NCBI GenBank assembly: GCA_019638595.1
Contig: JAHBTJ010000019.1
Location: 62,001-126,000 of the forward strand
Length of the DNA stretch: 64,000 bases
From: Chitinophagaceae bacterium
GTDB lineage: Bacteria > Bacteroidota > Bacteroidia > Chitinophagales > Chitinophagaceae
Reading direction: 5' to 3'
The notes beneath the pieces were generated by a model. It had not been told where the DNA came from. It made no database searches and saw nothing but the letters and a program-made list of their open reading frames with translations. Made by a program: the position numbers and the translations under genes. Positions 24,260 through 32,930 of this stretch are shown here, in pieces. How positions within the stretch are numbered: the stretch's first letter is position 1; every line of letters starts with the position of its first letter.

Positions 24260-25921
24260 TTAACTGTTCATACTGGCCAAAAACTCAGAGTTGTCTTTGG
24301 TTCCACGCATTCTTTTTAACAGCTCATTCATTGCCTCTTCGGCGTTCATATCTGCAAGGTAATTGCGCAACAGGTGCATTCTTTTTAATACATCTTTATC
24401 AAGCAACAGGTCTTCGCGGCGTGTGGAAGACGCCACAAGATCAATTGCCGGGAAAATTCTCCTGTTGGCAAGCCGGCGGTCCAACTGCAATTCCATATTA
24501 CCGGTTCCTTTAAATTCCTCAAAGATCACCTCATCCATTTTTGAACCGGTATCAATCAGCGCGGTAGCAAGTATTGTTAACGATCCTCCGTTTTCGATTT
24601 TGCGGGCAGCGCCAAAAAACTGCTTGGGCTTTTGCATAGCGTTCGCTTCCACACCGCCGGACAATACCTTACCCGAGGCCGGGGCTACCGTATTATGTGC
24701 ACGGGCCAGGCGGGTTATTGAATCGAGCAATATCACTACATCATGACCGCATTCTACCAGTCGTTTTGCTTTTTGTAAAGCGATCGTAGATACTTTCACA
24801 TGTTTTTCTGCGGGTTCGTCAAATGTAGAAGCGATCACTTCCGCCTTTACGCTTCTTTCCATATCTGTCACTTCCTCGGGGCGTTCGTCTACCAGCACGA
24901 TCATCAGGTAACATTCCGGGTGATTTTCAGCTATCGCATTGGCAATATCTTTTAATAATACTGTTTTACCGGTTTTAGGCTGTGCCACAATCAATCCGCG
25001 CTGCCCCTTTCCTATAGGCGTAAACAGATCTATTAACCTGGTGCTGTATAAAGTAGGGGAGGTAAACATGTTCAGCTTTTCAAACGGGAAAAGTGGGGTA
25101 AGGTAATCAAACGGAACACGATCCCTTACTTCCTCCGGAGACTTACCATTAATGGTTTCTACCTTCAGCAGCGCAAAATACTTCTCCCCTTCTTTGGGAG
25201 GGCGTACAGAACCCGAAACGGTGTCGCCGGTTTTTAAGCCAAATAATTTTATTTGTGAGGGAGAAACATAAATATCATCAGGAGAAGACAGGTAGTTATA
25301 ATCACTGCTTCTTAAAAAGCCGTAGCCGTCGGGCATCATTTCCAAAACACCCTCGCTCATTACCACGCCGTCAAACTCAATATTAAAGTTCTGCTCACGG
25401 CGGCTGGGGTATTGTTTTCTTTCTACCTGCGGCTCTTCCAGCACAGGAATTTCTGCTGTTACAGGCGTTTCGTCCCTAACCTCAGCTTCTTCCGGCTCAG
25501 GAATTTCTGCCGGCACTCCCACCTCCTCCTCATTTATGAGGGGAAGCTCTTCTGCCTGTGCAGCGGGAGGCGCGGTACGCGAAGGTTTCTTTACAAGCTT
25601 TTTTTCCGGTTGCTTTTTCTCGGCATCGGCGCCCTGTTTTTTCTTTCTGCCGGTGGTGGGTGCCGGCTTTTCGGGTTCCGATTCAATGATCGCTTCTTCG
25701 GTTGAGTTTGCGGTGGTTGCTTTTACCACGCGTTTACGCTTACCGGGTTTTTCTTCGGCTCCGCCTTTGGCGGCAGCGCTGTTAACTATCGCCTGCTTGT
25801 CAAGAATTTTGTAAATCAGCTCTTGCTTGTCGAGTTTTTTAGCGTTAGCTATACTTAATTGCTCAGCAATATCAAGCAGTTCAGGAACGAGCATATCGTT
25901 CAATTGCAAAATGTCGTACAT
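24260..25921 (-). CDS. rho: Transcription termination factor Rho (Bacteroidota type)
   Basis: A 553-residue hexameric RNA helicase. It has a Rho_N helical domain (1-48), then an insertion of about 130 residues (50-185) rich in Lys, Glu, Pro and Ala, with basic blocks first and acidic blocks later. Next come the cold-shock-like RNA-binding domain (GYGFLRS, about 190-260) and the ATPase with Walker A AQPKTGKT near 313-320, Walker [14 protein letters not shown] and the Q-loop. E. coli Rho lacks the insertion; such insertions in Bacteroidota are disordered. A TAnnTTTG element at 26047-26054 gives a leader of about 120 nt. Confidence 0.98.
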   Translation of the reverse strand: MYDILQLNDMLVPELLDIAEQLSIANAKKLDKQELIYKILDKQAIVNSAAAKGGAEEKPGKRKRVVKATTANSTEEAIIESEPEKPAPTTGRKKKQGADAEKKQPEKKLVKKPSRTAPPAAQAEELPLINEEEVGVPAEIPEPEEAEVRDETPVTAEIPVLEEPQVERKQYPSRREQNFNIEFDGVVMSEGVLEMMPDGYGFLRSSDYNYLSSPDDIYVSPSQIKLFGLKTGDTVSGSVRPPKEGEKYFALLKVETINGKSPEEVRDRVPFDYLTPLFPFEKLNMFTSPTLYSTRLIDLFTPIGKGQRGLIVAQPKTGKTVLLKDIANAIAENHPECYLMIVLVDERPEEVTDMERSVKAEVIASTFDEPAEKHVKVSTIALQKAKRLVECGHDVVILLDSITRLARAHNTVAPASGKVLSGGVEANAMQKPKQFFGAARKIENGGSLTILATALIDTGSKMDEVIFEEFKGTGNMELQLDRRLANRRIFPAIDLVASSTRREDLLLDKDVLKRMHLLRNYLADMNAEEAMNELLKRMRGTKDNSEFLASMNS

Positions 25922-26046
25922 AAAGGACTTAATGGTTTATCATCTCATCAAACACCAAATGCTGCTTTGAAAGAGAAATGTCGAAATGAATTTTTGGTTG
26001 AATGAAATTTAGGCGCGGAATAGCTAAAACTGATATAATCCTGGAG

Positions 26047-26054
26047 CAAAGGTA
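26047..26054 (-). promoter_or_regulatory. -7 promoter element of rho
   Basis: The reverse strand reads TACCTTTG, about 125 bp upstream of the rho ATG. The long leader would be suited to autoregulation. Confidence 0.55.
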
Positions 26055-26125
26055 AGAACTGACCAGCTAGATTCCATCGGCAATAATACGTCAATTTTCG
26101 GGAAATTAAAAAAAATTTACTCCCT

Positions 26126-26133
26126 TATCTTTG
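26126..26133 (+). promoter_or_regulatory. -7 promoter element of asnS
   Basis: TATCTTTG, 59 bp upstream of the asnS ATG. No -33 TTTG at the standard spacing. Confidence 0.55.
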
Positions 26134-26192
26134 CCTGCCGTTTAAAACAGCCCGCCGGAACAGGCTTAAACCGGCGTTTTAAAATAAATTAT

Positions 26193-27632
26193 ATGTTCAA
26201 CAAGCGACTCAAAATCAAAGAACTACTTAAGCAGGAAGCAGAAAATCAACAGGTAACCATCATGGGTTGGGTGCGGAGCTTCAGGAATAACCAGTTTATT
26301 GCCCTGAACGACGGTTCAACCAATACCAATGTACAGGTGGTAGCAGAACTGGGTAAATTTGAGGAGTCGTTATTAAAAAGAATTACTCCCTCTGCCTCAT
26401 TGAAAGTAACAGGCTCAGTCATTCCGTCCCTGGGGAAGGGGCAAAAGCTGGAAGTAAAAGCTACCTCCATCGAGGTTTTGGGCGATAGTGATCCGGAAAC
26501 ATATCCCCTTCAGCTAAAAAACAGGCCCAGCCTGGAATACCTGCGCGAAATAGCTCATTTGCGGTTCCGCACCAATACTTTTGGCGCTATATTCCGCATC
26601 AGGCATACGCTGGCTTTTGCTATTCACCGGTTTTTTAACGACCGGGGATTTGTATACCTGCATACTCCTATCATTACCGCCAGCGACGCGGAAGGAGCCG
26701 GAGAAATGTTCAGGGTAACCACATTACCCCTGGAAAACCTCCCTAAAAACGAAGACGGCACCATTAATTTTAAAGAAGATTTTTTCGGGCGCTCCGCTAA
26801 CCTTACCGTGAGCGGACAACTGGAAGGCGAGCTGGCAGCTACCGCGCTGGGGGAAATATATACGTTTGGTCCCACCTTCAGGGCAGAGAACTCCAATACT
26901 CCCCGGCACCTGGCAGAGTTCTGGATGATTGAACCCGAAATGGCTTTTTGCGACCTGGAAGACAATATGAACCTGGCGGAGGAATTTATTAAATTTCTTA
27001 TCCGCTACACGATGGAACACAACCACGACGACCTGGCCTTCCTGGCACAGCGGCTGGCAGATGAAGAAAAACAATTGCCGCAGGATAAAAGAAGCGAAAT
27101 GGGGCTGATCGAAAAGCTGGACTTCGTGCTGAATAACGCTTTTGAGAGAATTACCTATACCGAAGCCATAGACATACTGCTTCAATCGCCTGCATATAAA
27201 AAGAAAAAATTCCAATATCCCGTAGAATGGGGAATAGATATGCAAAGCGAGCATGAACGTTACCTGGTAGAAAAGCACTTTAAAAAACCGGTGATCGTTA
27301 CCAACTACCCGGCAAAGATCAAAGCCTTTTACATGCGGCAGAACGACGACGGAAAAACGGTTGCCGCTATGGACATACTTGCCCCCGGCATTGGCGAAAT
27401 AGTAGGCGGTTCACAGCGCGAAGAACGCCTGGAACGCCTGGAACAACGCATGAAGGAAATGAATGTTCCCGCGGAAGACTTATGGTGGTATCTTGACACC
27501 CGCCGGTTTGGTTCGGTTCCTCATTCCGGTTTTGGATTAGGCTTTGAACGAATGGTACAGTTCGTAACGGGCATGACCAATATACGCGATGCAATCGCAT
27601 TCCCGAGAACGCCGAACAACGCTGAATTTTAG
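26193..27632 (+). CDS. asnS: Asparaginyl-tRNA synthetase
   Basis: A 479-residue class IIb aminoacyl-tRNA synthetase that charges tRNA-Asn. An N-terminal OB-fold anticodon-binding domain (about 15-105, [11 protein letters not shown]) is followed by the catalytic domain: motif 2 [11 protein letters not shown] with AEFWMIEPE, and motif 3 [10 protein letters not shown] near the C-terminus. The sequence favours Asn over Asp, and the length fits AsnRS. Its TAG stop shares bases with the stop codon of the convergent usp gene. Confidence 0.97.
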   Translation: MFNKRLKIKELLKQEAENQQVTIMGWVRSFRNNQFIALNDGSTNTNVQVVAELGKFEESLLKRITPSASLKVTGSVIPSLGKGQKLEVKATSIEVLGDSDPETYPLQLKNRPSLEYLREIAHLRFRTNTFGAIFRIRHTLAFAIHRFFNDRGFVYLHTPIITASDAEGAGEMFRVTTLPLENLPKNEDGTINFKEDFFGRSANLTVSGQLEGELAATALGEIYTFGPTFRAENSNTPRHLAEFWMIEPEMAFCDLEDNMNLAEEFIKFLIRYTMEHNHDDLAFLAQRLADEEKQLPQDKRSEMGLIEKLDFVLNNAFERITYTEAIDILLQSPAYKKKKFQYPVEWGIDMQSEHERYLVEKHFKKPVIVTNYPAKIKAFYMRQNDDGKTVAAMDILAPGIGEIVGGSQREERLERLEQRMKEMNVPAEDLWWYLDTRRFGSVPHSGFGLGFERMVQFVTGMTNIRDAIAFPRTPNNAEF

Positions 27633-28465
27633 TCGTTTTCGTGTATAGAAAGTATCGGTATATGTGAGTGTATTGCCAGTTCCGTAGTATGGCTTCTCTG
27701 GAACAATACATCCAGCAACCTTTGCTTTTTAGGCACTACAACTATAAGGTCAATATTGTTGCTTTCGGCAAATTCGCTGATACCGGCTTCCACATTTTCT
27801 TTGTTTATAAAAAAATATTTAGGCTTTGCGTCCTGCAGCATGGCATGCAGCAATACCGATTGCTCAGGAGTATCCGGTTTAAAGTTCTTATTGTTGTAGT
27901 CAACATTTAAAATTTCAAGCTCTGCGTCAAACGCTTTTACCCATTGCTTAATTACTGCTGCCGGTATACTTTGCTCCACCGCTTTAAAATCGCAGGCAAA
28001 CCCTATCTTTTTTATGCCTTTGAATATACATCCCGGAGGCACAACAACCACCGGCCAGGTAAGATGCCGCAGGGTTGAGAGGGTAGAGCTGCCTATAAAA
28101 AGCCGCTCCACAAAACCCGCCCCTTTGGTTCCCATCACCACGGCAAACGGCTTTAATTTTTCCGCCACATCTTCCAGTTCCGGAACCAGGCCGCCCATCC
28201 TTAACTCGGTATATACTGTTAAGGTATTACCGGTAATTCTTTCCACCTGCTCTTTGGCATGCTCCAGCTTTTCCCGGTTCATTGCTTCAAGATCCTCAAT
28301 ATTTATAATAGGCAAAGGAACATCTGTGCCGGTATAGGAAACGGGTATTTCATATGTATGCAACAAAGTAACCGACGCATTTATAGCTTTCGCCAGGTCT
28401 ACTGCGTAATTCATGGCGTTGATCGCTACAGGCGAAAAATCAGTAGGAATGATGATTGTATGCAT
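27629..28465 (-). CDS. Tandem universal stress protein (UspA family)
   Basis: A 278-residue cytoplasmic protein with two Usp domains (about 1-145 and 150-278). The first has the nucleotide-binding pattern: [16 protein letters not shown] at the start and [23 protein letters not shown] near 110-130. The second lacks the glycine-rich GxxGxxxxxxG loop and probably does not bind ATP. Usp proteins respond to starvation and stress. Overlaps asnS by 4 bp at the 3' ends. Confidence 0.9.
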   Translation of the reverse strand: MHTIIIPTDFSPVAINAMNYAVDLAKAINASVTLLHTYEIPVSYTGTDVPLPIINIEDLEAMNREKLEHAKEQVERITGNTLTVYTELRMGGLVPELEDVAEKLKPFAVVMGTKGAGFVERLFIGSSTLSTLRHLTWPVVVVPPGCIFKGIKKIGFACDFKAVEQSIPAAVIKQWVKAFDAELEILNVDYNNKNFKPDTPEQSVLLHAMLQDAKPKYFFINKENVEAGISEFAESNNIDLIVVVPKKQRLLDVLFQRSHTTELAIHSHIPILSIHEND

Positions 28466-28645
28466 AACTGGCTGTTTTATTTATGATGAAAGTACGGTTT
28501 CCCTGCCGGTAATATCCTGACGGAACTCAGTGCCTCGCCTGATCTAATATATTACAAAAGCAAGGAATTGTATACTTTTTGATAAAGAATTGATACTAAT
28601 TTCACACCAAAAACATACTTACCTCAAAAATATAAATTGCGCTGT

Positions 28646-29590
28646 ATGAACATACCGGTAGTAGATCTTTCAGATTTTTTGAACAACGATGCTGCAAAAA
28701 AAAGCGCCTTCGTGGAACAATTAGGAAAAGCATACGAAGAGGTTGGCTTTGTAGCGGTAAAAAATCATGGCATTTCCAATGAGCTAATAGCAGACCTGTA
28801 CAAATATGTACAGGACTTTTTTTCGTTATCTCCCGAAAAAAAGCTGAAATATGAAATTCCCGGATTGGCCGGTCAACGGGGGTATACTTCCTTCGGAAAG
28901 GAGCATGCCAAAGGAAGCGAAGCTCCGGACCTGAAAGAGTTTTTCCAGTATGGACAAACGATAGAAGACAATGAAGTAGTTTCGGAAAAATATCCCGAAA
29001 ATGTAAAAGTAGAGGAGATCCCGGGCTTCAACACTACCTTTCTTCATACTTACCGGGCTTTTGAAAATTGCGGAAAAGCCCTGTTACAGGCAATTGCCAT
29101 ATACCTGAAGCTGGATACGCATTTTTTTGATGATAAGATACACAATGGCAATTCCATATTAAGAGCTATCCACTATCCTCCCATTACACAGGAGCCAAAA
29201 TCGGCAATACGCGCGGAGCAACATGAAGATATAAACCTTATTACACTGTTAGTGGGCGCCAGTGCGGATGGGTTACAGATATTGAGCAAACAGCAGGAAT
29301 GGGTTCCGGTTACTTCTTTACCCGACCAGATTGTAGTGAATGTGGGCGATATGCTGCAACGGCTTACCAACGATAAGCTGAAAAGCACTACACACCGTGT
29401 TGTAAACCCACCACGGGAATTTTGGCATACATCCCGGTTTTCCATTCCTTTTTTCCTGCACCCCAAAGGCGAAATGTCTCTTGCCTGCCTGGAAAACTGC
29501 GTGGATAAGGCGCATCCAAAAGCATACCCCGATGCTACTGCCGGAGAATACCTTGACGAGCGATTACGGGAAATAGGGTTAAAAAAATGA
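28646..29590 (+). CDS. Isopenicillin N synthase-like 2-oxoglutarate/Fe(II) oxygenase
   Basis: A 314-residue non-haem iron oxygenase starting [11 protein letters not shown] (ATG 28646). It has the N-terminal DIOX_N region ([10 protein letters not shown] near 35) and the C-terminal 2OG-Fe(II) domain. The iron ligands appear as HED ([11 protein letters not shown] near 192) and a distal His in TTHRVVNP near 250. The co-substrate carboxylate is bound by Arg in RFSIPFF. The family hydroxylates or desaturates small molecules; the length and start resemble bacterial homologues of the plant-type oxygenases. A chrA gene follows after 40 bp. Substrate unknown. Confidence 0.9.
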   Translation: MNIPVVDLSDFLNNDAAKKSAFVEQLGKAYEEVGFVAVKNHGISNELIADLYKYVQDFFSLSPEKKLKYEIPGLAGQRGYTSFGKEHAKGSEAPDLKEFFQYGQTIEDNEVVSEKYPENVKVEEIPGFNTTFLHTYRAFENCGKALLQAIAIYLKLDTHFFDDKIHNGNSILRAIHYPPITQEPKSAIRAEQHEDINLITLLVGASADGLQILSKQQEWVPVTSLPDQIVVNVGDMLQRLTNDKLKSTTHRVVNPPREFWHTSRFSIPFFLHPKGEMSLACLENCVDKAHPKAYPDATAGEYLDERLREIGLKK

Positions 29591-29630
29591 CCGCTGTGCC
29601 CGTATTAATTCTTTATTCAATTTTTCCGGT

Positions 29631-30884
29631 TTGAATTTTTTACGTCATATCCCGTTCCTGAAAGCCGTTTTTTTATACAGCATTACCGCGTTTGGCGGGG
29701 CGCAGGGTCATTTTGCCATTATGATGAAAACATTTGTTGGCAAACGCAGAGATATAACGGAGCAGGAATTGCTGGAGTACAACGCCTTTTGCCAGCTACT
29801 TCCCGGGGCATCTTCCACACAAATAATTACTTTAATAGGTTACAAAAGAGGCAGGCTGCCCCTGGCTGTTATAACCCTGCTGATATGGATATTACCCGCC
29901 TGCTCTCTGATGAGCTTCTTTTCTTTCGGGATAGGCTACTTTGAAGAGCACAGGCTCCAAAATGACTTTTTCAAGTTTATTCAGCCTATGGCTGTAGGGT
30001 TCCTGGCTTTTGCCACCTTAAGGGCTTACACGTTATTAGCCGCTAATAAAATAGCAAGAATGATCATGGTATTGATCATGGTCATTACTTATTTCCTGTT
30101 TAAAACACCCTGGGTTTTTCCCGGCGCCATTTTGCTGGGGGGCATCATTACCAATTTTACGGAAAAGACAAAAAAAGTTCGTGTAGAACCCAGGCCTATT
30201 AAATGGGGAAACATAGTAATATTTTTTTTAATATTTATAATAGCGGGAACGCTGAGTGAATTGGCCCGCAAAAACGAATGGCGCGAAAGAAAAGCGCTGA
30301 ACCTTTTTGAAAATACCTACAGGTTTGGCAGTCTTGTTTTTGGAGGAGGCGATGTATTGATGCCAATGATGTATGAACAATACGTAATCAGGCCTGCTAC
30401 AGAAAGGGTGCAGGAGAAAAACCAGAATGTATTAAAAATCCCAAAGAACGAATTTTTAACCGGTGCAGGACTGGTGCGAGCTATTCCCGGGCCCACGTTT
30501 TCGTTTGCCGCCTTTGTTGGCGGGGAAGCTTTAAAGCCGGAAGGAAAAACCATGCAGCTTTGGGGTTGTATTATAGGCACACTGGGCATTTTCCTGCCCA
30601 GCGCTTTGCTTGTTTTGTTTTTTTTCCCGGTTTGGAATAATTTAAAAAAATATGCCGGCATTTACCGGTCGCTTAAAGGTATAAACGCGGCCGTAACAGG
30701 CATAATGGCGGCTTCTACTTTATTTCTTATGAAAGACATTTCCTTCTTTGAGCTGAATGAAGAACCTGCCATCAGCTTTTTAAATATCGGCGTAATAGCA
30801 GGCACTTTTCTTATTCTTACATTTACTAAAATTCCCGCACCTGTCATTACATTATTATGCCTTTTATTAGGCTGGATCTTTTAG
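29631..30884 (+). CDS. chrA: ChrA-family chromate/anion transporter
   Basis: A 417-residue membrane protein made of two homologous chromate-transport halves (long-chain CHR family), with about ten to twelve hydrophobic helices. Half 1 has the signature [11 protein letters not shown] near residue 21 and LPGASSTQ near 55; half 2 has [11 protein letters not shown] near 235 and [15 protein letters not shown] near 288. Family members export chromate in symport or antiport with sulfate or protons. The only sensible start is TTG at 29631; no in-frame ATG lies between the preceding stop and the first helix. Convergent with nadD, 7 bp apart. Confidence 0.9.
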   Translation: MNFLRHIPFLKAVFLYSITAFGGAQGHFAIMMKTFVGKRRDITEQELLEYNAFCQLLPGASSTQIITLIGYKRGRLPLAVITLLIWILPACSLMSFFSFGIGYFEEHRLQNDFFKFIQPMAVGFLAFATLRAYTLLAANKIARMIMVLIMVITYFLFKTPWVFPGAILLGGIITNFTEKTKKVRVEPRPIKWGNIVIFFLIFIIAGTLSELARKNEWRERKALNLFENTYRFGSLVFGGGDVLMPMMYEQYVIRPATERVQEKNQNVLKIPKNEFLTGAGLVRAIPGPTFSFAAFVGGEALKPEGKTMQLWGCIIGTLGIFLPSALLVLFFFPVWNNLKKYAGIYRSLKGINAAVTGIMAASTLFLMKDISFFELNEEPAISFLNIGVIAGTFLILTFTKIPAPVITLLCLLLGWIF

Positions 30885-30891
30885 CTGCAGG

Positions 30892-31470
30892 CTACCTGTA
30901 ATAACCATTATTTACAATCTCGTGCATTACGGCATCCGGTACCAGGTAGCGTATAGATTTTCCCTGTTTCAGCAGGTTGCGGATATAAGTGGCAGAAATC
31001 TGGAGAAGAGGAGCATTTACAATAGTAATATTTTCCGGCTGGGGGTCATGGATCTCGAAGCCGGGGCGGGTATACACAAATAAATTATACCTCGTCATAA
31101 TTATTTCCGCATTCTTCCATTTGGGCAGGTTCTGAAATGAATCGCTTCCCATTATTACGGAAAAAGAATGCTGCGGGTATTTTTCTTCCAGGTAAACCAG
31201 GGTGTCTACCGTATAAGAAGGCTTAGGTAAATGAAATTCAATGTCGTTCGCTTTAAGCTGGTTTTCTCCTTCTATTGCCACTCTTACCAGGTGCAGCCTG
31301 TGATATTCGTTTAAAAGCGTTGCGGAGGGTTTAAAGGGATTTTGCGGAGAAACGATAAACCAAACCTGGTCAACCCCGGTATTTTCCAGCATGAACCTGG
31401 CTATAATAAGATGCCCGTGATGAATGGGGTTGAAAGAGCCGAAGTATAAACCTATCTTCATGTTGTCCAT
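30892..31470 (-). CDS. nadD: Nicotinate-nucleotide adenylyltransferase
   Basis: A 192-residue enzyme that makes deamido-NAD from nicotinate mononucleotide and ATP. It shows the nucleotidyltransferase motifs GSFNPIHHGH near residue 11 and SATYIRNLLKQG near 163 (the ISSTxIR position), plus the family SFSVIMGSDSF segment. The start at 31470 immediately follows the feoA stop; a second ATG lies 3 codons in. The two genes form an operon with likely translational coupling. nadA of the same pathway lies nearby (34804-35814). Confidence 0.95.
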   Translation of the reverse strand: MDNMKIGLYFGSFNPIHHGHLIIARFMLENTGVDQVWFIVSPQNPFKPSATLLNEYHRLHLVRVAIEGENQLKANDIEFHLPKPSYTVDTLVYLEEKYPQHSFSVIMGSDSFQNLPKWKNAEIIMTRYNLFVYTRPGFEIHDPQPENITIVNAPLLQISATYIRNLLKQGKSIRYLVPDAVMHEIVNNGYYR

Positions 31471-31695
31471 TTAGAGTTCTTCCACAATCACACTCTCGGC
31501 CTCATTTAATCTCAAACTTAAATTATACCCGGCAACATAAACAGATATAGGATCGCCGAGTGGAGCTATTTGTTCAATTTTAACCTGTTCTCCCGGGATA
31601 AAACCCATTTCCATAAGTTTTAAAAAGAAATCATCTTTTTGAATTTCTTTGATCACCACTGTAATGCCTGCAGGGATTTGAGACAGTTTTTTCAT
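31471..31695 (-). CDS. FeoA-domain protein
   Basis: A 74-residue SH3-like FeoA domain protein starting MKKLSQIPAG at 31695; a longer frame to 31755 runs into the divergent ybeY region. The pattern LMEMGFIPGEQVKIEQIAPLGDP and LSLRLNEAESVIVE is characteristic. FeoA usually helps the FeoB iron transporter, but no feoB is present; instead nadD follows with no gap. A TAnnTTTG element lies 6 bp upstream, so the mRNA is near-leaderless. Confidence 0.9.
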   Translation of the reverse strand: MKKLSQIPAGITVVIKEIQKDDFFLKLMEMGFIPGEQVKIEQIAPLGDPISVYVAGYNLSLRLNEAESVIVEEL

Positions 31696-31700
31696 ATACG

Positions 31701-31708
31701 CAAATCTA
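31701..31708 (-). promoter_or_regulatory. -7 promoter element of feoA-nadD
   Basis: The reverse strand reads TAGATTTG, 5 bp from the feoA ATG. Confidence 0.55.
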
Positions 31709-31756
31709 TTGTTTAGTTTTACAGCATCCTTACGAATTTTGGAAAAGGAACACAAT

Positions 31757-32182
31757 ATGGCGGAAATCCGTTTTTTCTTTGAACATACAGCAGTAAATCT
31801 CCGGCAAAGGAAAAGTCTAAAATTATTCCTTGAAGCTCTTTTTAAAAAAGAAAAGCGAACGCTGGAATCCCTTCACTATATTTTTTGCTCCGATGCTTAC
31901 CTGTTACAGATCAACAAGGAGTTTTTAAATCACCATTACTATACTGATATTATAACTTTTGAGCTTAGTGCCATGCCCCAAATGGTGCAGGGAGAAGTGT
32001 ATATCAGCGTAGATAGGGTTAAAGAGAATGCCCAAGAGATGAAAACGAGCTTTAAAAATGAATTACACAGGGTAATTTTTCACGGAGCTTTGCATTTATG
32101 CGGCTACAAGGATAAGTTAAAAGAAGATATTATAACAATGCGAAGGAAAGAAGATCGTTTGCTTGATTTATATTTTCGATAA
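31757..32182 (+). CDS. ybeY: Endoribonuclease YbeY
   Basis: A 141-residue single-strand endoribonuclease for 16S rRNA 3'-end maturation and ribosome quality control. I start at MAEIRFFFEH (31757). The zinc-binding region reads HGALHLCGYKDK: the first two His of HGxLHLxGYDH are present, while the position of the third His is Lys-Asp, as I recall for Bacteroidota homologues. The gene lies 13 bp upstream of the CAP-domain gene. Confidence 0.93.
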   Translation: MAEIRFFFEHTAVNLRQRKSLKLFLEALFKKEKRTLESLHYIFCSDAYLLQINKEFLNHHYYTDIITFELSAMPQMVQGEVYISVDRVKENAQEMKTSFKNELHRVIFHGALHLCGYKDKLKEDIITMRRKEDRLLDLYFR

Positions 32183-32187
32183 TAATT

Positions 32188-32203
32188 AGTTCCACGTGAA
32201 ACG
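32188..32203. promoter_or_regulatory. parS centromere-like site, overlapping a start codon
   Basis: The 14-bp core GTTCCACGTGAAAC matches the ParB-binding consensus TGTTNCACGTGAAACA in 14 of 16 positions; only the outermost base on each side differs. The GTG within it (32196) is the predicted start codon of the CAP-domain gene. A second, perfect parS lies at 32875-32890. Confidence 0.8.
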
Positions 32204-32864
32204 TTTATTCTTCTTTTTTATTGTTTGCATATTCAACATGACAAATGCAAATTCGCAAGGATCGGTTAGCTTTATTGATAAAGACTTTATATACTCTTCT
32301 GCCAGGGATCCTGAAATAGATAGTATGTTATCAAACTCGGAAGCCTGTAAAAAACTTAGTCCACAGGAAAAAGAAACTATATACTGGATAAATTTTGTGA
32401 GAAAGGAACCCAAAAGATTTAACTCAGAAATTCTCACTCCTTTTCTTAAGCAATTTCCTGAAGTAAAAAGCAGCTATTCCCGTTCGCTTCTACATGAATT
32501 ATCTTCTATACCACCGGCACCTGTACTTCTTCCACATAAAAAATTAAACGAAGTAGCCGCTAAACATGCCAAGGATCTGGGAAGCACCGGCTCTACTATA
32601 AGTCACAGTTCCAGTTATGGAGCCAGCTTCCAGGAAAGAATGAACCAGGCAGGACTAACCAACTGTGTAGCAGAAAATGTGTATGAGGGTAAACAACAAG
32701 CTTTACAAGCCATCATTTTTCTTTTAATTGATAATGGTGTAAAAAACCTGGGACACAGGAAAAACATACTTTCTCCTGACAATAAATACATTGGACTATC
32801 CTTTTACCCGATCAAAAACAAGAAATCTTTTTATTTTCTTGTCCAAAATTTTTTATGCGAATAA
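32196..32864 (+). CDS. Secreted CAP-domain (SCP/PR1-like) protein
   Basis: A 222-residue protein with a signal peptide (MKRLFFFFIVCIFN, cleaved near residues 19-20) that exists only if translation starts at the GTG at 32196; the next ATG (32238) would remove it. Residues 60-222 contain a CAP domain: INFVRKEPKRF, NEVAAKHAKDLG (the helix with the first His), ISHSSS, VAENVYEG and GHRKNIL with the second His. CAP proteins are extracellular, of varied and often unknown function. The GTG start lies inside a parS palindrome, so ParB binding might affect expression. Confidence 0.88.
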   Translation: MKRLFFFFIVCIFNMTNANSQGSVSFIDKDFIYSSARDPEIDSMLSNSEACKKLSPQEKETIYWINFVRKEPKRFNSEILTPFLKQFPEVKSSYSRSLLHELSSIPPAPVLLPHKKLNEVAAKHAKDLGSTGSTISHSSSYGASFQERMNQAGLTNCVAENVYEGKQQALQAIIFLLIDNGVKNLGHRKNILSPDNKYIGLSFYPIKNKKSFYFLVQNFLCE

Positions 32865-32874
32865 CACAATAATT

Positions 32875-32890
32875 TGTTTCACGTGAAACA
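32875..32890. promoter_or_regulatory. parS centromere site (perfect match)
   Basis: TGTTTCACGTGAAACA is an exact 16-of-16 match to the ParB-binding consensus and a perfect palindrome, lying between the CAP gene and mnmG. It sits 7 bp upstream of the -33 element of the mnmG promoter. parS sites cluster near chromosomal origins. Confidence 0.9.
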
Positions 32891-32897
32891 TTGCAGT

Positions 32898-32926
32898 TTT
32901 GTTATCATAGCATCTCACTAATTTTG
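32898..32926 (+). promoter_or_regulatory. mnmG promoter (-33 and -7)
   Basis: TTTG (32898-32901), 17 bp, then TAATTTTG (32919-32926): a full Bacteroidota-type promoter. The -7 ends 4 bp before the mnmG ATG, so the transcript should be leaderless. parS lies directly upstream. Confidence 0.65.
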
Positions 32927-32930
32927 CAGG

